Positions 32,406 to 46,960 of a stretch of 64,000 nt of DNA are shown piece by piece. Source of the stretch: Phascolarctos cinereus (Eukaryota > Chordata > Mammalia > Diprotodontia > Phascolarctidae); contig NW_018343955.1 of NCBI RefSeq assembly GCF_002099425.1, positions 17,402,501 through 17,466,500 of the forward strand. The letters are read 5' to 3'. Under the pieces are notes generated by a model that made no database searches, had not been told where the DNA came from, and saw nothing but the letters and a program-made list of their open reading frames with translations. The translations under genes and the position numbers were made by a program. The stretch's first letter is position 1, and each line of letters begins with the position of its first letter.

Positions 32406-33029
32406 AGTTGTTATCATAATCATCATTCATACAATAGCATGTGATAATCATGATAATCACACACTACTAGGCTAGAGGGAGGTACCTAACTGTTGCCTTT
32501 CCTTTGCCGTACTTCTGTGACTTCTACACCTGGAACTTCTCAACTCCACAGTCACCTGCTCCTCTCCCACTCACTCTGGGTATTTATGACATCTAACAAA
32601 TCTATAGGAAAATATTATGTTTTGACAGTAAGAACTGTCACCAAGCATGTACTCTTGCCCAAATACTTTAAGTTCTAGGCTCCCAGTAATAAAAAATAAA
32701 CCACTTGCCAACTTTACCAATTCTGTGACTTCAAAAGTCAATATATTTCTTTTGCTCAGAATGAAAAACATCTGAGTAAGAATTACTTTCTCTTTCTACA
32801 GAAAAACAAAACCATAGAAGCAGGCACTTCACAGATGGTAACAAATTAGGCAGGGGGTAAGAGAGAACGATTTTGTTATTTAAGACTATTCTATTTGATT
32901 CTCCCTAGCCATTACGATTTCTTGAATTGCTATGCAATTCAAAACTGGCTCTGACTTTTTTCTTGTCTGGCCTGAAATCAAAAATGAATCTTGAATATTT
33001 CAATTGGGCTTCTTGGGACTTTAACGGCT
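32406..33029. other. Repeat-poor stretch
   Basis: About 620 bp of apparently single-copy DNA with no recognised coding or RNA feature. Confidence 0.45.
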
Positions 33030-33265
33030 TGATGAGAAATAATGGAAAGAGAGCTGGCCTCTGAGTCAGGAAGATCTGAGTACAAGTTTGTCTTGTATAA
33101 GTGTGCTAACTGTGAAACCTGAGGCAAGTCATTCAGTTTTTCAGTGCTCCCGTCAGTTCTTTAAAACTGTAGTAACAAGTGTACCTCTGCATTGGCAAGG
33201 GGAATTTCCTCTACTGGGGATTCCCTATACCAATGAATTTTACAAACTATATCCAAAACACTCCT
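33030..33265 (+). mobile_element. CORE-SINE with distinctive 3' module
   Basis: Sense: gagctggcctctgagtcagg, cctgaggcaagtcattcag, module pieces ctgcattggcaaggggaattt, ctggggattccctatacc, caatgaattttacaaa. Same family as 19068-19538. Confidence 0.75.
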
Positions 33266-33423
33266 TGCCAGTGATTTGCTGATACAGAGTAATGCACCTG
33301 GATCAGTGATTGTGATAGAGCTTCCCACTTCCATACCCAGATATACCCAATGCAGGTTTCAGAAATAGCCAGGACTGTAATCCATGAATCAATTACCAGG
33401 TATAAAGTAAACCATTAAATAAA

Positions 33424-33476
33424 TGATAGATAGATGATAGATAGACAGATAGACAGACAGACAGACAGACAGATAC

Positions 33477-33537
<61 letters not shown>

Positions 33538-33547
33538 CATGGATGGA
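33424..33547. repeat. (GATA)n/(GACA)n microsatellite
   Basis: It has mixed GATA and GACA units to about 33478, then a nearly pure (GATA)n run of about 14 units, ending in ggatggatgg. Confidence 0.97.
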
Positions 33548-34680
33548 TGGAAGAAATAAAATAAAAATTTAAAAATCAGCATCTTAAACCACAATCCAGA
33601 AACAGCTCCCAATTTGGCTGGAACATATGAGGCACTAAATAAGTGTGTGTTGATTGCTCTAAAATTAAAATCTTAAGCAGATTATGAAGTCCATTGCCAT
33701 GCGGAAATGATGCAGTTTACCAGCTTGCACAGACCCTGACAAGTTTGCATTAGCCCACAGGCATTTTCCTAAACTATTAATGGTCAAAGTAACACAGCCT
33801 GCTCTGAAGACAGACTTTTCAAATATTCCCTTATCTGCCTATAAAGTCCAGGAACTCAGGTGTCGTGTTTGCCCCTTCCCCTTCATTCATTCAAGGCAGA
33901 ATCTTATTCTAGGCTAATGTCAGATACATATCAACCAAATACATATTAGAGTAAGTGCCTTTGGTGTTTAGGGCCAGGCTCTCCAGGATTTGTGTAGTTA
34001 TGTAAACCACTCCCGCTGCTAACCCACCAGCTGCAGCTGTGAACTGCCAGACACCACCTGGAAGCATTTGTCAGGGTCACTCACACGTCCTGCCCATCAG
34101 ACCCAGGATAGGCAACACTTCAAAGGTGGACAAACATCCCATGCATGTGTGTGCCTTTTCCCAAAGCAACAGCTTTCCTTCCCTACTCTGAACTAAACTT
34201 CCTTTTCATGACAGAAGATAGTGGAGTGATGGGGAAGGATACAGCTTGGCAGATTACATCATTCCCCATCATGGATAAGACAGACTCTGGGAAGGAAATT
34301 CTGGTCTGTTTACTTAATTTGACACAGATAAGTCACATGTTCTCACAGACTTTCTGAACTGTAAGGTCTGGGCCTGCCTTTTGGAGGTGGCCAACACTAA
34401 AAATACCAATTCAATCTTAGGCTCCAACGTTCTGGACCTCAGGATTGTCCCTTGATCCCACAGTGAGAGCTTAATCCCACCCTGCATGCTCTATATGAAA
34501 GTACTGCCCGAGAGGGAAGGCCACCCACATTGCTGGCCAGTCCTAGTGGAGCAAAGGGACTGAAGAGGACACATAGGGTGAAGCAGGGTTCAATTCTTCC
34601 CAGCTGTTTGTTCTCAGCCTTCAAACATACTCAGAGGGTGATGAAGCTGAGGCTCAAACAATTATCATATCAGAGACTCA
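33548..34680. other. Longest repeat-free island of the middle region
   Basis: About 1.1 kb. Only 33620-33655 (gcactaaataagtgtgtgttg) hints at an L2 tail. 33680-34075 has balanced composition (tgccatgcggaaatgatgc, gtttgcattagcccacagg, cattttcctaaactattaa). It contains no frame pattern and looks like the type of sequence that is often conserved between mammals. That is an impression only; no alignment was possible. Confidence 0.45.
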
Positions 34681-34744
34681 ATTGAATTCAACTCAATAAG
34701 CATTTATTATTCTCCTACTCTCTAGTAAGTCCCTTGGGAGGAAA

Positions 34745-34932
34745 TAGAAACCTGACCTGAGTCTGGAGTACCTGGGTTCAAGTCTGCCCTCAAACCTAGC
34801 TGTCAGACATGAGTCAAGTCACTCAGGGCTCCAGACAATTAATTCTGTAAAACTCTAAGTTGCTGCCCTGCTTTGGTGGAGGAAACTTCTTTGAGGTTTC
34901 CTTATGCCAATGAAACCACAAGTCTTTTGAAA
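34745..34932 (+). mobile_element. CORE-SINE with distinctive 3' module, nested in L2
   Basis: Sense: gagtctggagtacctgggt, gagtcaagtcactcagggc, module pieces gtaaaactctaagttgctgcc, gaggtttccttatgccaatg, aaaccacaagtc. Confidence 0.75.
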
Positions 34933-35359
34933 ACAAAAACAAAGACATGATAGGGACTGGGACTACAATGGCAAAAATAAAAGTATTCCTACCCTCAAGC
35001 AGTTTACCTTCTACTAAGGGGAAACAATATATACACAAAATACATCAAAAAACAATTTTTTTTGGAGGTTGTAGTAGTCAGCACTAACAATTGGGAAGAT
35101 TTGAAAAGTGTTTATGTAGGCTGGGCACTTGAGCTAAGCCATAATGAAGAGAGGGACTCCAATGGAGGTGGAAGGAGAGGATATTTCAGGTAAAAAACAC
35201 AGCCTATGCAAAAGCATAGAAGGGGAAGACAGACACAGCAACGGGATCAATTTGGCTAGAACATGAGCAAGCAGGAATGACACGAAATTAGTCTGAAAGG
35301 CTGAGTTGTAGCCAGACTGGGAAAGGCTTTAGATGCCAAAGAAAATTCTATTTTATCTT

Positions 35360-35614
35360 GTTGTTAGTACTTCGTGCTCAGAGGACCCAATGACATCACG
35401 ATGTCAGGGTCAATGCACAGTGTGTCCTGCTGTGGCTGACCATACCAATACTAACTCGGAAGACTCTACCACAAGTCAAATGCAAATGGTCTGGAGGACC
35501 ATCTGGGAGGGGGTGGCTCTAGATTTGCACATCTCACATTTCTTTTGAGCTGCAGCAGTTCAGAGCTGCTCATAGAGCACTGTGCCTTCTTTGATGAGGG
35601 CACACTGTGCTGGA
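35360..35614 (+). mobile_element. Unnamed ~255-bp insert in L2
   Basis: It begins ttgttagtacttcgtgctc and includes ggacccaatgacatcacg, ccataccaatactaactcgg and tgcacatctcacatttc. L2 resumes cleanly after it. The short flanks atcttg and atctta may be a TSD. The head (ttgtt, cgt-ctc, gaggacc-aatgacatcac) resembles the start of an opossum SINE1-like repeat as I remember it. The orientation is assumed. Confidence 0.6.
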
Positions 35615-35685
35615 TCTTAGAGACAGGTGGAAGCCACTTGAGCTAAAAAGGGTCAGATCTGTGCATTAAGCAGCCTAGGCTGTCT

Positions 35686-36052
35686 CACAAAGGCCTTATC
35701 ACTACAGACTCAGACTTCACAGAAAAACCCATAGCCCCATGCCTAGCCATTGAGGAAGTTACCAAGTGCTGCCACAGGACGTAAAATATGGAGGAAGAGA
35801 AAACAGCCACTGGCTGCTTCACCGCTGAAAGGGAAAGATACAGAGTGTGAACGTTTCTGGTTGTTCCTCACCCCATCCCCATAATTTTTTTTTCATCATT
35901 TTCATCCAATTAAGAGACTGATCCAGGCTCTGCAAATACCAAGATCCATAGGCTTTCTTGGGTGGGATTCTTCATCTACAAATAATCCAAACAATCTAAA
36001 GGGAGTAAGATTCTGACCTTAATTATCTCTTAGTAACAACTGCTCTTCCTTG
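35686..36052. other. Unique DNA
   Basis: About 370 bp with no recognised repeat or gene. Confidence 0.45.
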
Positions 36053-36270
36053 AGGCAGCTAGCTAGGTGGAACAGAGGATAGAGCTGGAGTCAGGAGGAC
36101 TTGAGTTCAAATCCAGACTCAGACACTTACCAGCTGTGTGAACTTGGGCAAGTAACTTAACACTGTTTGCCTAAGTTTCCTCACCTGTAAAATGAGCTGG
36201 AGAAGCAAATGGCAAACCACTCCAGTATCCTTGGCAAGAAAACCCCAAATGGGGTCATGAAGGATCAGTA
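36053..36270 (+). mobile_element. MAR1-type SINE
   Basis: Sense: gcagctagctaggtggaac, gtgtgaacttgggcaagta, ggcaaaccactccagtatcc, aaccccaaatggggtcatg. The distal RTE end is lost. Confidence 0.9.
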
Positions 36271-36697
36271 ATGCCCTTACCACCGCCCCAATCAACATAA
36301 CAGAAGCATAATTTCTCACCTATCTCTGTTCACCCCAGTGTTCCTATTCATTACCACATATATGTATCACTTGCTTACTACAGTACTAAGGCCTATATCA
36401 CATACTCAGACTCCAAAGTCATCCCCTTCCTCTCCTCTTCAATGTGAGGTATTAAGAGAAGACTATGAAAAAATAGGACAGTTAGAACTTTTGCTCAGGG
36501 CCTCCTGCTTTGCAGGGAGGGGACACACAATAGGTTGACATGAGGATGGCCAGCACCTGCCAAAATGTAATTTGCTTTATGCTGCCTCTAATGTATAATA
36601 TTTATCTATATACACATACATATTCAAATATATGTTTATGATATTTATGCAAAAAAGAATCCTCTGCTCATTTAAAAAAAAAGTCTTCCTCTTTATA
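36271..36697. other. Unique DNA
   Basis: About 430 bp, AT-rich towards the right. No recognised feature. Confidence 0.4.
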
Positions 36698-36703
36698 CAC
36701 ACA

Positions 36704-36748
<45 letters not shown>
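36698..36748. repeat. (CA)n microsatellite
   Basis: About 25 CA units with one interrupting T. Confidence 0.97.
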
Positions 36749-36750
<2 letters not shown>

Positions 36751-36904
36751 ACGTACTTTTAATCACTTGGTGGGTAGATCAAGTGTCTCTAACTGGGCAG
36801 GTTGGCTTTATTTCCCAACCTCCACACCTTGTACCCTCAGTGTACCCAAGTTGGAAGATTTCTTCTTGTCTTACAAATGAAACTGAAAAGTGCCAGCACT
36901 ATGA

Positions 36905-37040
36905 CACTAAAGGTTTGCTCTTATAAACTCCATGAAGGCAGGGACTACACCTTATTCTGTCTGTCGATCTCCAAGGACCTAGCACAATTCCTTGTACTTA
37001 GTCTGCAGGTAATAAATATCCATTGAATTGAATTGAATCC
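36905..37040 (+). mobile_element. L2 3' tail
   Basis: Sense: ctccatgaaggcagggactac, ggacctagcacaattccttg, then aataaatatccattgaattg with a terminal (attga)n-like run. Confidence 0.85.
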
Positions 37041-37059
37041 GTCATTGACCAAGGTATAT

Positions 37060-38150
37060 AAAAATCCTTGGCCCTTGTCTTTAGCCAAGACATACTATTT
37101 TCCAAGAAACCTTTATAAAATTTCATTGTTCTTGACCCATCCACTTCCATCTTCTCTGGAGTATGTGCCCCTTGATCACTCCTTCACTTTCTGTCATTTT
37201 CAATGTCTCCTAATCCATTCTTTCCCTACTGTCTAAAAACATTTCCAGGTTTCCCTTCATCCTGTAAAACAAAACCAAAAAACCTTCATAGGCTCTAATA
37301 TTCCTTTAAATTTTCATCCTCTCTCTGTTTCTCCGTCACCATTCACATACAAAATTCTAGAAAGGATTGTGTATGTATGCACTTGTGCATGTATTATATA
37401 TGTGTATGTATGTGTGTATGTGTGTATATTCACATATATACACATACATACATGTATATATGTATATGTGTATATATATACACACATATAAATATATACT
37501 ATATATATACATTTTTAAAGTAAGGCTTATCTATTCATTGCCTCTGTTTCTTTACCTCTCATTTGCTTCTCAGCCCTCTTGAAATCTGCCTACTGATGGC
37601 ACTACTTGTTCTCTCTAAGGGACCAACCAACACTTCTCCCAACTGCTGAATGCATGCTTTTCTCAGTCCTCATCCTTCTTGACCTCTCTGTCACTTTGAT
37701 ACTGTTAGCCTCTCCCTTGTCCTAGATATTCTCTCCTTCCATGGTTGCTGTAACATTGTTTCTCTGGGTTCTCCTCCTACATGTTGCACCAATTCTAAGT
37801 CTCCTTTGCTAGATCATCATCACCCTCCCTCCCACCAAGTGTGGGCATTCCCCAGGACAGGGCTTTGTTTTCATCTCCCTCTTTACTTTTTCACTTAGTG
37901 ATTTCATCAATTCCCATGATTTATTCATCATCTTTGAAACTCCTGAACTCTGGTCCCCTAAATGAATAAAGCATTTTCCAGTTTTATCATCACTACCCAC
38001 ACTGATCTTTCAGTTTCTTCTTTCACTGGCTTTGTGTTCCCTATGGTTCTCAACCACTAGAAATGTATCTTTATCCTTGGCATTCTTATCTCTGTCCTGA
38101 TTAATTTACTAATTCTAACCTTTCATTAAGATTTCATTCTTTAACTGTTG
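37060..38150 (+). mobile_element. L2 LINE, reverse-transcriptase region
   Basis: Sense sequence follows the L2 ORF: aaaattctagaaaggattgtg, tcctcatccttcttgacctc, ttgatactgttagcctctccc, ggttctcctcctac, ggacagggctttgttttcatc, tttcacttagtgatttcatc. These correspond to the L2 motifs around FDTV, SWFSSYL and GPLLF. No frame is intact. A GTAT/TATA microsatellite (37366-37515) sits inside it. Confidence 0.8.
37366..37515. repeat. (TG/TA) mixed microsatellite within L2
   Basis: About 150 bp of alternating purine-pyrimidine units (gtatgtatg, acatatatac), partly self-complementary. It separates two neighbouring L2 sections. Confidence 0.9.
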
Positions 38151-38642
38151 TTCTAAGTAATCTTGATTGAGTCTCTCCAGTGGTCATGTGCAACCTTAAT
38201 AGCAGGCAATATCTTTTTGAATCTGATAGCCACATAGACCTCATATTTCTTTCTGTTTCAAAGACAGGCTACCCTTTTTAGATGACTCAGTAGGTACCTT
38301 TTCCATCTGAATGTGAGAGAATCTCCAGCTTTTAGCTGATTGCAGAGCAGAGCAAACTGACACATACTTAACCCAATGAATAATGAAGACTTTCCAAGCT
38401 TAGATTAGCAATCGCCTATTTTCTCACTGCATATTGTATTAATGGCATCACTCAGATGTAACTAGAGAAGGGGTTTTATCATGGGGGGGGCAGGAAGAGC
38501 TTTGAACATACATTAAGAGTAACAGACAAAACTGCCACCAAGGAAAAACAAGCATTTTGTCACAGACCACGAAGTATCCTCTCAAATACAACAGCCTTTG
38601 ATATCAATTCCTTACACTTTAGCTTTAAATTTTCAACAATTC
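38151..38642. other. Unique DNA
   Basis: About 490 bp with no recognised repeat. It includes a G8 run near 38485. Confidence 0.4.
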
Positions 38643-39455
38643 AATACAGCAAATAGTTATAAGTATCTTATAAGTGCTGGGAATACAAAGGTAAAAAAGC
38701 AAGGAAACAAACAAACGAACAAACAAAAATCAACAACAAAGGCCCTGTCCTCCAAAGACTTACATTCTACAGGGGAGATAAAATGTGAAACCAAATAAAC
38801 AAAAGAAAGGATATAGAGTGAAAAGGCAGACAAACAGACAGACAGATGGACAGAGAGACAGAGAGAGACAGAGAAAGAGAGAGAGAGACAGAGAGGGAGA
38901 TACAGAGAGAGAGAGATTGGGAAAAGAGCTCTAGGAATATTTGAAAAGGAAGAATATACTAATACACAAGCAGAAAGTGAGGGAGAGTTAATCATGAAAA
39001 AGCTTAATGAGATGGTCCCTGAGCTAAATCTTGAAGGAGGATAAGAAGTCTTGAAGATGGAGGAAAGAGATTATTCCAGATATATGAGATGGGTGGTGCA
39101 GTCACTGAGAAAAAGGGAGAGCATGTTGACTTCAGACAAATAAATGTAGAATAGATGAAGGAATAGTAATGTACATGTGAAATGGGGCTAAGGAGATGGG
39201 TTAAAACCAGATCATTAAGTAAATTAAGAGTTCATATTTTATGCTGTAGGTAATAGAGAGCCACTAAAGATTTTTTTAAACAGATAAGAGGCATTGTCCA
39301 GTTTGTTCCTTGGGAAGTTTACTTTTGTAGCTAAAGCATGGCAGAGAGGCTGATTAGAAGACTATTTCAGTAGTCTAGGGGTAAAGTTATTTTAGATATG
39401 AATTAAAGCAAAGCCAATGACCACTTGTCAGGGATATGGTAGAAGGTACTCAATC
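38643..39455 (-). mobile_element. L2 LINE 3' half, antisense
   Basis: It runs from the tail (gtgctgggaatacaaagg) through gagctaaatcttgaaggagg and gtaggtaatagagagccac to cagtagtctaggggtaaag. A (GACA/GAGA)n run at 38827-38917 lies inside. It is decayed. Confidence 0.82.
38827..38917. repeat. (GACA)n/(GAGA)n run
   Basis: About 90 bp of GACA, GAGA and AGAG units within the L2 copy. Confidence 0.92.
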
Positions 39456-39456
39456 A

Positions 39457-39572
39457 AATACACACACATATGCGCATGTGTATGTATGTATGTATGTATG
39501 TGTGTATGTATGTATGTATGTGTATGTATGTGTATGTGTGTATGTATGTATGTATGTATGTATGTATGTATA
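39457..39572. repeat. (TATG)n/(TGTG)n microsatellite
   Basis: About 115 bp, mainly GTAT units with GTGT interruptions, ending in tacacatac, so its ends are partly complementary. Confidence 0.95.
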
Positions 39573-39617
39573 CACATACAAATCTAGATATCATGATATC
39601 ATGGAGAGTAGCTACAA

Positions 39618-39690
39618 CTAATCAGTCATCAACAAATTTTTATTAGTACCTATCATGTGCCAGGGTTACAGTAACCCTAGTACAGGCTTA
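39618..39690 (-). mobile_element. L2 3' tail
   Basis: Antisense: caacaaatttttattagtacc, tatcatgtgccagggttac. It lies immediately before the L1 at 39728. Confidence 0.75.
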
Positions 39691-39727
39691 GAAATGAGAG
39701 CTGTCTAGTGATTATTGAATGGGATTA

Positions 39728-42480
<2,753 letters not shown>

Positions 42481-43571
42481 AATGGAGGAAAAAGCCATAA
42501 TTGATGTTTTTCAGCAATAGACAGTAGTAATTGATTAAAAGAAAACCTACTACTAAATCCAGAACCATGCACCCAAGGAAAAAACATACACTAGAAAATC
42601 AAGATTTGGTTCATCATCATCAACTGAACTGCAGTTCAGTTTGTTCCCTTCTTTTATTTCCCTCCCCCAATCTATTATTTTATACGTAAGGTAAATGGTG
42701 TGTGTGCATAGGTATGGTATTATTGTTTTAAAAACTAAATGTCTGTTGGCATGTTTTTCTCAGTATCAAATGGAGATGGAATGGAGAATATAACCCCATT
42801 TTTTCTCTTACTGGTATGCTCATTCAACTTTTATCTCCTTATTTTGTTCTCATTATTTAACAAATACAAAAATAAAAACCTATCACACCTTATTTCATTG
42901 AATAATTTGAAGGTTTTTCTTTTATCATTGTAAAACTGAGAATGATTTCGTTTCTCATACATAGCTATTACAAAAAAGGACAGTTTTTGCCTTTTAATAA
43001 GGGTTAACTACTAAAAAGATAAAATGGCAATCCTAAGAAGACTGACTTTGTTGAAACAGACACTAAAGTTGAGAGTGGGAGCTGCTTTGAGAGGAGAAAT
43101 GACATGCATATCTACCAGTCTTCAAACTTGAACCTAATTATTTTTCCTTACTAGATTCTATTATTTGAGATAAATAATGATTGTATTGCACAAAACTATA
43201 AATGTTAAAGAGTTTTTATTAGTCATTCCAATCATCAATTGGACAGTAATCCAAAGAAATTATTAAGATGATACCCTGTCAGTAGAAATTTCTTTTCCGT
43301 CATTTGTCACTGAAAGTTGCACCTCTAATGGGGAAAAGTCTATTACTATACTAGCATCCCAGGATTATTTTACTGTGGATCACACCCAAGAGGTTGAAAT
43401 ACTTAATCTTCCTCTTATTAAGACACTTGCGTGATGTTTAGACATTAAAGCATCACATGCTTAGACTGAAGAAATGATGAATCTCTAGAAAGCATGTGAA
43501 GATAATATATTTTCTCTCTTTCTTTAATCATAGCATCACATAGCAAGTTTCTCAAGTATATTGAGTATTGG
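42481..43571. other. Repeat-poor island
   Basis: About 1.1 kb. It holds a perfect 20-bp palindrome (42622-42641) and an AT-rich segment 43100-43500 without recognised repeats. No coding frame of note. Confidence 0.45.
42622..42641. repeat. Perfect 20-bp palindrome
   Basis: The sequence aactgaactg is followed at once by its reverse complement cagttcagtt, with no spacer. It lies in unique DNA just after the L1 3' end. Confidence 0.95.
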
Positions 43572-44165
43572 AGTGAATCAGTGTATTAGCTTTTATTAAG
43601 TGTTTACTATCTGTCCATGATAAATATTAGCAATACCCCCAAAAAGTGAAGTTACAGGTTTCTGCCTGCAAGGAGCTCACATTTTAATGGAGACAACACA
43701 CAAATAATTATGTACTTAAAAGAATTTCTAAAGAACAGGAAATTAGACTTGTCTTGAAGGAAGCCAGGAGGGGGCATGGGGCTGGGGAGAGGGGGTATTC
43801 CAGGCAGGAAGCACAGCCAGTAAAAAGGGATAGAGTCCAGGAATGGAAGGTCATATGTGAAGAACAATGAATAAGCCACTATAGCTGGATTGTAGAGTGA
43901 ATAGAGGGCAATAAAAAATATGACTGGAAAGTAGGAAGAGGCCAGCCTGTGAAGGGTTTTGAAAAACATTTTATATTTGATTTTATATTTGATCATGGAC
44001 ATGATAGGGAGCCACTGGAGCTTTTTCAGTAAAGGAGTGACCTGGGCAGATGTGCACTTTAGAAAAATCAACATGGCAGCTGAGTGGAGGATGGGTTAGA
44101 GTAGGGAGAGATGAGGCAGGAAGCCCAATTAGAAGGCTATATTGCAGCAGTCCAGTCATTCTCAA
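43572..44165 (-). mobile_element. L2 LINE 3' half, antisense
   Basis: From the tail (tttattaagtgtttactatc) to ggctatattgcagcagtcc. A minus-strand frame over 43652-44074 stays open for 140 codons and shows L2 residues (VTPLLKKLQWLPI, MIKYKIKYK). This explains that frame; it is not a host gene. Confidence 0.88.
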
Positions 44166-45017
44166 GTCTGAACCACTAAATCTGCCTGAATCAGGCATTG
44201 TCCAGAACATGGGGAATCAAAGAGATCAAGCCAGGGTCAGAGAGACACTATTCTCTTTACATCTCTTCCTTTTCCTACCTTTGAAAAACTCACAATATTC
44301 CCCTGCCCCAACTATAGCATCTCACCATACCTGAACCATGCCAAACTCTCCATACATGTGGCATGAATATAATCTCTGTTCTGAGTGAATGAATTAATAA
44401 TTGTATGAATGAGTGCCTTACAATTTAGCCACACTTGAGCTTTCAGGTCCTGTGCCCTGCCTCCTTCTCAAGTAGTAAAATGGCCCATAAACAAATATTT
44501 AAGTTCCCTAAAGTAGCTCACTACTGAAATGAACTTTCTGATTAATCCTTTTATTAAATGAAGAATCTTGAATTACTAAGATTTGTCCTTTATTTCAAGG
44601 TCGTTTGTACATAGATTATCTGGGACCCACTTTTGTATTTAAATGGCGTCAATAGTTATACTCCCCACAACACATTGCATAGGCCCTTGTTCTCCTGAGC
44701 CACTGAAACCTTTTGCCCAGTGGAGGAGCCCGGAGGAGGTGTGATGCAGAATGTCTAAAAGCAGCTCAGAATGTTACATTACACGAGGCATGAGTCCTCT
44801 GTGATGGGCAAGCACTGGGTAGAGTCACCCTCATTTATTGCCACCACCATAAACCATAGTCAGCTGACCTATGAAAATGAAAAGATGATTAGGAACTTTT
44901 TAATGACATAAAAGTTAGAAGTCTCCCTTTTTTACTCACCTTTTGATATAAAACATAAGTAAAACCTTCAGCTTTATTTCATTCTTAAAACAATGAAAGA
45001 GTGGCAATCACATGAGT
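44166..45017. other. Repeat-poor island
   Basis: About 850 bp with no recognised repeat. 44600-44900 has mixed composition with an E-box-like cagctg (gtcagctgacc, a short palindrome) near 44860. It is a candidate conserved non-coding element. Confidence 0.45.
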
Positions 45018-45075
45018 TCAGCCAGTCAACCAATAGTCATTTATTAAGTATTTATGTGCAAGGAGCAATTATTTT
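45018..45075 (-). mobile_element. L2 3' tail fragment
   Basis: Antisense: agtcatttattaagtattt, atgtgcaaggagc. Confidence 0.65.
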
Positions 45076-46045
45076 TTAATTTTTCAAACCATATTTCTCA
45101 CTGAATCATCCACAAGAGTCTAACGGTTCATCATAGCATGGTGGTGACTCTGGGTTCTTCTAACTCTTAGAAGAATTTTGTTATATAAAACTTATGTTTT
45201 TACTTTGGTCTCCTCTTTCTTCCCTCCCTCCAGTCATCTCTCAAAAGAAAAAAATTGAAAGGGCAGGGGAAGTGGAGAAGTTCAGCCAACTAACTATGCA
45301 ACAAGTTCAACTTTCTGAGAAGTATACCACACCTATAATCCCCCCATCTCTGCAAATAAAAGGGAGGGGATCATTATATATTTTTAGAATTCATGTTAAA
45401 AGTGTTGCTGTTGTTTTCATTTATATTGTTGCAATCACCATGTGTATTGCATTCCTGATTCTACTTACTTTTGTATCAGTTCATCAAAATTGTTCCATGA
45501 TTCTCTGTATTTATCACATTGCACAGTAATGTTTCATTAGTCATACATCTCTGCCTATTACTATTCCACAATCAAACGGCATCTGTGTCTCTAACTCTTT
45601 ACTACTACAAAAAATGTTTCTATAAGTATTTTTATGTAGATGGGGCTTCTCTTTTTGACACTGAGTTCCTTGTGGTATGTGCCTAGCGTGGAATTTCTGG
45701 GGTCACTCGCTTCTAACAAAGAATAAAAAGGGGGTACTTCAACAAAACTAACCAACATATCAAAAAAATCTGACATTATATGGAATGTTCTACACCCATA
45801 GTCCCTCCCCCCAAACACAAAGGTGGTTTCCTATTTGGTTTCCATTTTATTTCAATTAATTCATAGATCTACCAATAATGCATTAGTGTGCCCATTTTTT
45901 CTACCAGACCTCCAATACCGTTGATGTCCCTTTTTTAAGTTGATGGGTATGAAAAAAAAGTTTTTTTCTAATTCAATTTCTTCAATTATTGATGACTTGG
46001 GAGAATTCTTTTCCATCTCTGGGTTACTATAGGTGTTCCTGAAGA
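45076..46045 (-). mobile_element. L1 LINE 3' end, antisense, old
   Basis: In antisense it follows the L1 3' UTR and ORF2 C-terminus: tgtatcagttcatcaaaattg, gcacagtaatgtttcattag, tctttttgacactgagttcc, tgcctagcgtggaatttctgg, and ttttaagttgatgggtatg. It is diverged and interrupted by small deletions. Confidence 0.75.
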
Positions 46046-46249
46046 GCCTAAGATTTAGAAGGTCATACGAGCTACTTTATTTTCTGAGGACCCAGAGGTT
46101 TGAACCTGAGATGGAGAATTTTGTTACTGTGCTTTTGTTGTAAGAATAACTAATGAAACTAATACCTAAAATAATTTACATCAATGGAAGGAGTATACAC
46201 GAAACCCACATCCTCAAAATGGTGAAATTTTTAATTCAGTTGGAAGCCA
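46046..46249. other. Unique DNA
   Basis: About 200 bp with no recognised feature. Confidence 0.4.
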
Positions 46250-46633
46250 TACCAAACATTTGTTAAGCACCTACTATGTACAGGGTATAATACAAGGTAA
46301 AAGATGTGCCAAGAGGCATAAGCCATGGTTCCTACTTCCTTGAAATCTAACTGAGGAAACTGACATATACAAAGTATTAATAATAAGGATGCTACGAAAG
46401 CATAATAATCTATGTATCAAATGAGTGGTACAGATGATAAGAAGCTCAGCATAAGGAGAAGTCACTGTGGATGATGGAAATAAGAGGAGGCTTCACAGAT
46501 GTGGACTTTGAAAGATGCAAATAAATGGAAGTAAAGAAAATTTTGGACCATACTTTATTTGATTAGTATAGGGAAAATACATTGAGGAAGCCTCCTCTAC
46601 CGATCCACGTGCCCTGCAACTTAAAGCCTCACA

Positions 46634-46803
46634 GCAAGGATCTTTAACCTTCAAACTGTTTGGCAATCTACTAAAGCTTATAGACTGCTTCACAGAATAA
46701 TATTTTTAAATGCATAAAGTAAAATGTGTAGGATTACAAAGGAAACTAGTTATCAAAATATGTTTTCAAAGTTCATGGGTTAAGAACCTAGATTAAGAAC
46801 CAC
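46634..46803. mobile_element. hAT-Charlie-like relic
   Basis: Blocks ggatctttaaccttc, cagaataatatttttaaatgc, aggattacaaaggaaac, gttatcaaaatatg and gttcatgggttaagaacc match a hAT MITE widespread in mammals as I remember it. The ends are complementary (tttaacc/ggttaag). The second copy at 57520-57690 carries other parts of the same consensus. Confidence 0.7.
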
Positions 46804-46829
46804 TGATGTAGAAAATTGTTTGGAAGGGA

Positions 46830-46960
46830 TTTGGGGTTTAATGGTTCCATTAACCTAGAGTGCCTATGTGCCCAAGGTCCCACAGCCAGTATTGTTAAAG
46901 ATAAGATTAGAACTTCCTGACTTTAGAGGCTGAATCTCTATCCTCTACCAAGTACAGAAG
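46830..46960 (-). mobile_element. SINE fragment (CORE type)
   Basis: Antisense: gtgcctatgtgcccaaggtc, cacagccagtattgtt, agaacttcctgactttagagg, ctatcctctacc. Confidence 0.65.

Larger units (their letters stand above)
34683..35685 (-). mobile_element. L2 LINE, antisense, with two nested insertions
   Basis: Three blocks are in L2 order: the tail at 34683-34744, 34933-35359 (ctggcacttgagctaagcc-like to gggaaaggctttagatgcc) and 35615-35685 (ggtggaagccacttgagc). It is split by a CORE-SINE (34745-34932) and an unnamed element (35360-35614). Confidence 0.8.

Noticed and set aside
33424-33547. Regular short repeats considered as a CRISPR-like array
   Set aside because: They are GATA/GACA tandem units without spacers, in a mammalian genome.
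43652-44074. 140-codon open frame, minus strand
   Set aside because: It is the C-terminal part of an L2 copy.
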